From assembly GCA_002746535.1 (NCBI GenBank), contig NVWA01000035.1, forward strand, positions 1-56,586: a stretch of 56,586 nucleotides of DNA, in the 5' to 3' direction. The translations under genes were made by a program, and so were the position numbers. Positions 53,486 to 56,586 of the stretch are shown one piece after another (within the stretch, counting starts at the first letter, position 1; every line of letters begins with the position of its first letter). This stretch comes from Planctomycetota bacterium. Lineage in GTDB: Bacteria > Planctomycetota > GCA-2746535. Below the pieces are notes generated by a model, which saw only the letters and a program-made list of their open reading frames with translations, searched no databases and had not been told where the DNA came from.

Positions 53486-53696
53486 GAAATTTTCTTTCTA
53501 GTTAAGCTCATCATTACACGGCACTCAAAGTAGATCAATGAGTGTTTGATATTCAATCTAAAGCAGCTCGTACTACCTTTTAAAATAATGAAAAGCTATC
53601 GCCAACTGACTCTACACCTCACGCACAAGCTTAAAATCACTAACGATATGAATGCTGGTACTAAAAGTGGGTTTAAAGAATTCTTTAACAAAAGCT

Positions 53697-54080
53697 TCAT
53701 GCTTTAATACCAAGCGCCTTATTTACTTTTTTAGCAACGTCTATTAAATCATAGGGTTTAGCAATATATTCATTTACACCATATTTAATACAAGCGGTCA
53801 CGGTCGCCTTATCATTTTTAGCAGTTAAACAAATTATCGGAATTGATTCAGTAAACTTATCAGATTTAATTTTTTTAATAAAAGTTAATCCATCCATTAT
53901 TGGCATATCTATGTCCAAAAAAATAAGATCGATTTTTCCATCTAATCCATCAATAGCATCTAATGCTTCTTGACCATTTTCAGCTTCGTAAGTTTTGAAT
54001 TTAAATTTAGTCTGAATAAAATCACTTAATAGCCTTCTTAAAGGACTACTGTCATCAACTACAAGAATTGTTTTACTCAA
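53697..54080 (-). CDS. Stand-alone response-regulator receiver (CheY-like)
   Basis: 127 aa, receiver only. D9/D10 acidic pocket, D56 phospho-acceptor (FLDIDMP), T86 and K108 (AKP) are all in place. No output domain and no adjacent kinase. Divergent from the next receiver gene with 220 bp between them. Confidence 0.92.
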   Translation of the reverse strand: MSKTILVVDDSSPLRRLLSDFIQTKFKFKTYEAENGQEALDAIDGLDGKIDLIFLDIDMPIMDGLTFIKKIKSDKFTESIPIICLTAKNDKATVTACIKYGVNEYIAKPYDLIDVAKKVNKALGIKA

Positions 54081-54300
54081 TGTTAACTCCTTATTTACAA
54101 TAAAAATCTAATTATACGTTACTAATATTTTTTTATAGATCATAATTGAATGAAAGGTAGAATCTACCATTATAAATTCGTATGGGTAACACAGAAGAAT
54201 AAATAAGTTCGCGACCTTAAGCACAAAAGCATCTAAAAAACATAAGAATATGAAATCTACTTATTTATTAGGGCTGTGAACCACATATAAAGGACTCAAA

Positions 54301-54735
54301 ATGGTTGCAATCAAAACAGTTAATTTTCTAGTTATTGATGATGATGATGTTGACAGAGAAGCAGTAAGAAGGCAATTTCAAAAAACAAACACATCTTTTT
54401 TAATAAATGAATCTGAAAATGGCACAGAAGCTTTAGAATTCTTAAGATCAAAAGACCAAGAATATTTTATTAACAACCCGACTGTTATTTTACTAGATTT
54501 AAATATGCCTAAGATGGGTGGAATTGAATTTTTAAAACATATTAGAAATGATTCAAAGCTCAACAAATTAATTGTATTTGTAATGACTACCTCTGACGAT
54601 GAAAATGATAAATATCAATTTTACAATCTAAATATTGCAGGTTATATAGTCAAAGAGAAACTTAAAAAAGGCGTTGAGAATACTATTTTGATATTAGATA
54701 CATTTTGGGAAATAATTGAAATGCCACGATATTAA
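54301..54735 (+). CDS. Stand-alone response regulator (Rcp1-like)
   Basis: 144 aa. DDDDVDRE acidic start, D66 phospho-acceptor (LLDLNMP), T96/T97 (MTTS) and K118 (VKE), plus the extended C-terminus usual for phytochrome-associated Rcp1-type receivers. No kinase nearby. The conserved K is followed by E rather than P, as in Rcp1-like proteins. Confidence 0.9.
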   Translation: MVAIKTVNFLVIDDDDVDREAVRRQFQKTNTSFLINESENGTEALEFLRSKDQEYFINNPTVILLDLNMPKMGGIEFLKHIRNDSKLNKLIVFVMTTSDDENDKYQFYNLNIAGYIVKEKLKKGVENTILILDTFWEIIEMPRY

Positions 54736-54770
54736 TTTTAGCTGACATGCATCACACCTGTCTACTCAAA

Positions 54771-54804
54771 CCACCAGATATCATTTCCGCGTTTCTGGCT
54801 GGCT
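54771..54804 (-). repeat. R1-like conserved-loop hairpin, copy E
   Basis: On the minus strand, CCAGAAACGCGGAAATGATA then TCTGGTGG: CCAGA pairs with TCTGG around the loop AACGCGGAAATGATA. It lies between convergent genes, 3' of the SGNH gene on the same strand. Arms differ in sequence from copies A-D but still pair. Confidence 0.5.
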
Positions 54805-54901
54805 GATCTAGTTATATTTATCTTTATCTTTATCTTTAATTTTTACTTTATCTAACTGCTAAAAGAATGAAATGAGTTATTGGTTTACATCTAATTGATC
54901 T

Positions 54902-55657
54902 TCATCTCTTTTTCTTTTTATGACGAAGTTCTTTAGTAATTGATTCAACAACTTTTTTAGCAAGATTATTTGACCCAACTTTTGTAAAGTGACACCCATC
55001 ACGACGTTGCCATTTCTTAATTTCTGGATTAACAAATGCATAAAGATCATTTATTGAAACGCCTTCCTTTTTCATTAATTTAGCTACGGCTTTATTTTTT
55101 TCTATTTGAAAGACTTTGCGCTCTTTATTCCAAAAGGTTACTGGTGTTGTACTAGCCCAAATAATTTTTGCTTTAGTTTTTTTTAGAACCGCTAATATTT
55201 TTGTTATATTTTCAAGATATTCCTTAGTCGTATATCTAAGTTTCAATTCAGTTAATTTATATTTCGCGAAATTCTTAGCACCTGAAACCAATTTTCCATC
55301 TTTAAGATAGTGCGAATCCCAAATACCAAAATTAAAATGAATCACATCCCACTTTTTATCACCAACCCATTTCTTTATATATCTTAAGCCTCGTCCGGAA
55401 TGTTGACAATTTCCTGGAGGGCGAAACACATTTGCTTTTCCATCTAATAATTTACGAACTGGTACGGTATAGCCAAGAGAAATCGAATCACCAATAATTA
55501 AAATATTGGGTAACTTATTTTCACCTTTAGGGTTAGAAGATGCTTTTACTAAATGTTCTGCATCATTATTTTCTTTTTTATTCTTACCCTGCAGATTGAC
55601 AGACAGAAATGATATTGAGAATATAATCGCAGAATAAATTAAATAAGAATCTTTCAT
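54902..55657 (-). CDS. Secreted SGNH/GDSL hydrolase
   Basis: 251 aa with a signal peptide (about 1-23). Catalytic S58 in IIGDSISLGY and the C-terminal D220-x-x-H223 (RRDGCHFTKVG) are intact, with the block III-like FGIWDSHY. Such exported esterases often deacetylate polysaccharides. In keeping with the sulfatase and DUF4091 genes elsewhere, a carbohydrate esterase role is reasonable. Confidence 0.85.
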   Translation of the reverse strand: MKDSYLIYSAIIFSISFLSVNLQGKNKKENNDAEHLVKASSNPKGENKLPNILIIGDSISLGYTVPVRKLLDGKANVFRPPGNCQHSGRGLRYIKKWVGDKKWDVIHFNFGIWDSHYLKDGKLVSGAKNFAKYKLTELKLRYTTKEYLENITKILAVLKKTKAKIIWASTTPVTFWNKERKVFQIEKNKAVAKLMKKEGVSINDLYAFVNPEIKKWQRRDGCHFTKVGSNNLAKKVVESITKELRHKKKKR

Positions 55658-55810
55658 TTTAGTTTCCCATAAAGTTTTTATGAATTAAGCTTGATGTGTA
55701 CCTTTTATTTTTCTACAGAAAAATAGTATATACATATTAACATTAAATACAATGTCATTATGTGATTTTCTATGATGAAAAACAACGTATAAATTGTACC
55801 ACCTCACCCA

Positions 55811-55844
55811 ACCCACCAAACATCATCTCCGCATATGGGGTCTG
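55811..55844 (-). repeat. R1-like conserved-loop hairpin, copy F
   Basis: On the minus strand, GACCCCATATGCGGAGATGA then TGTTTGGTGGG. The loop ATGCGGAGATGAT matches copy E and the R1 core; arm pairing is weaker. It lies 10 bp past the stop of the gene at 55854 on the same strand. Confidence 0.5.
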
Positions 55845-55853
55845 AATAAAATA

Positions 55854-56486
55854 TCATTTTTTCTTTGATTTAATTTCTGCAATTTTAGCTTTTGCATCCT
55901 TAGTATTCATTTTTGCCAAGATTAGTGTGTTCTTTCCTTGTTTCAATTCAATTGATTCTTTAACAAGTTTTTTAATTATTGAATTTCCCTTTTTCTTTTT
56001 ATCTTCATCTGGCTTAAAAATTATCAGCCCACTATTTTTAACAATAAATTTTCCTGCAACAACGGTATCTTTATTGACCTGATATGTTGTAACACCATCA
56101 AGTTTGATCTCAATAACCGTATTTTTTAATGCAAACAAAGTCATGCCTCTAAACATCTTCATCATTTTTAACTTCTTCTCATCACTATTTGAAGCTGTCA
56201 TTTTTTTGTCATATTCTTTCATGAATTTATCTGCATCAATCTTCCAATAACCAAGACTGAAATTTTCTTCATTTGCAAACGTAGTAGTTTTAGATGAAAC
56301 AGAATTATCTAATTTAGTTTTATTTGACCCATTTATTTTAATTGAAACTTTTAGATTATTTGGTTTAGATAAAGTCCAAACCCCACAAACACCAAGTAAT
56401 GCAAGAAATATTAATCCAACTATTAACTTAACTTTCGATTTTTTCTTTGGTGGTAGCGATCTTCTTCTTGTTGATGCTTGTCTCTG
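55854..56486 (-). pseudogene. Membrane-anchored protein lacking a visible start
   Basis: The frame is open from 56486 to 55854 (210 codons). It begins with a basic stretch (RQASTRRRSLPPKKKSK), a transmembrane helix (VKLIVGLIFLALLGVCGVW), then an extracytoplasmic beta-rich domain; the first ATG is only at 56222, well inside the protein. A TAG at 56487-56489 interrupts the frame just upstream, and REPIN copy 4 begins 50 bp further on. The natural start has probably been lost to mutation or to the insertion. Family not recognised. Confidence 0.5.
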
Positions 56487-56536
56487 CTAAATGAATGATC
56501 AACGTTAGCTGGTGTCTAATTTAGATATTATATATA

Positions 56537-56586
56537 GGCGACAGCCCCTGGGAGCGAGAGCCGCCGGCTCTTGTATAACTCGAAGA
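56537..56586 (+). repeat. REPIN-type hairpin repeat, copy 4 (cut by window end)
   Basis: GGCGACAGCCCCTGGGAGCG, inner hairpin GAGCCGCCGGCTC and the start of the middle hairpin match the left arm of copies 1-3. The right half lies beyond the window. Confidence 0.8.

Noticed and set aside
1..56586. CRISPR array, rRNA, full tRNA, phage genes
   Set aside because: I saw no regularly spaced repeats with spacers, no rRNA words, no complete tRNA and no phage structural or integrase genes.

Overview
The window is AT-rich (well under 40% GC by eye) and looks chromosomal. The gene set points to a marine heterotroph of the PVC superphylum, most likely Lentisphaerota. It has a Cys-type sulfatase, DNRLRE and DUF4091 secreted proteins, three AraC regulators, paired Gfo/Idh/MocA oxidoreductases with xylose-isomerase-like TIM barrels, an ECF sigma factor with a membrane tail, and M56/BlaI linked to squalene-cyclase-like repeat proteins. 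The taxonomic call is inference from gene content.

Layout. 0.1-8.8 kb: minus-strand secreted proteins (DNRLRE, DUF4091, a beta-propeller) and a metallo-beta-lactamase-fold hydrolase. 9-12.1 kb: an AraC regulator divergent from a sulfatase and a TIM-barrel isomerase whose 3' end is cut off. 12.1-19.3 kb: a mosaic accessory stretch of small genes (sigma factor with membrane tail, Cys/Lys-rich secreted protein, kelch-like protein, Zn-ribbon, small HTH proteins, DUF2061, EF-hand, DUF350) separated by three families of dispersed intergenic repeats. 19.3-24.7 kb: a PadR/BtrH-like/AlkD-like cluster, a broken MORN-type gene, three small envelope genes and an unrecognised membrane-anchored protein. 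25-30.4 kb: a sugar-oxidation locus with AraC control. 30.5-37.1 kb: an orphan receiver and a tightly packed phenylalanine/tyrosine degradation operon (Phe hydroxylase, HPP dioxygenase, homogentisate dioxygenase, FAH-family hydrolase, flavin reductase-like). 37-42.1 kb: an esterase, a GH18-like secreted protein and a RAYT transposase bracketed by two 159-bp REPIN-type hairpin repeats; a third copy lies at 38.4 kb and a fourth is cut by the window end. 42.1-43.3 kb: an AraC regulator divergent from a decayed phytanoyl-CoA dioxygenase gene that ends in a tRNA-Leu-like fragment. 43.3-53.2 kb: an M56 peptidase-BlaI-squalene-cyclase-like operon with BlaI-type operators, unrecognised secreted proteins, a DUF6624 protein and a MORN/squalene-cyclase-like fusion. 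53.2-56.6 kb: an ABM-like protein, two orphan receivers, an SGNH hydrolase and a membrane-anchored protein with no visible start.

The most interesting signals are: the RAYT/REPIN set, in which base changes in one arm are matched in the other arm; the M56 sensor that carries secretin-short-domain-like repeats instead of a penicillin-sensor domain and is wired through BlaI to an alpha/alpha-toroid protein; and a conserved-loop hairpin (R1) that recurs, usually just 3' of genes, in the small-gene region and again near 55 kb.
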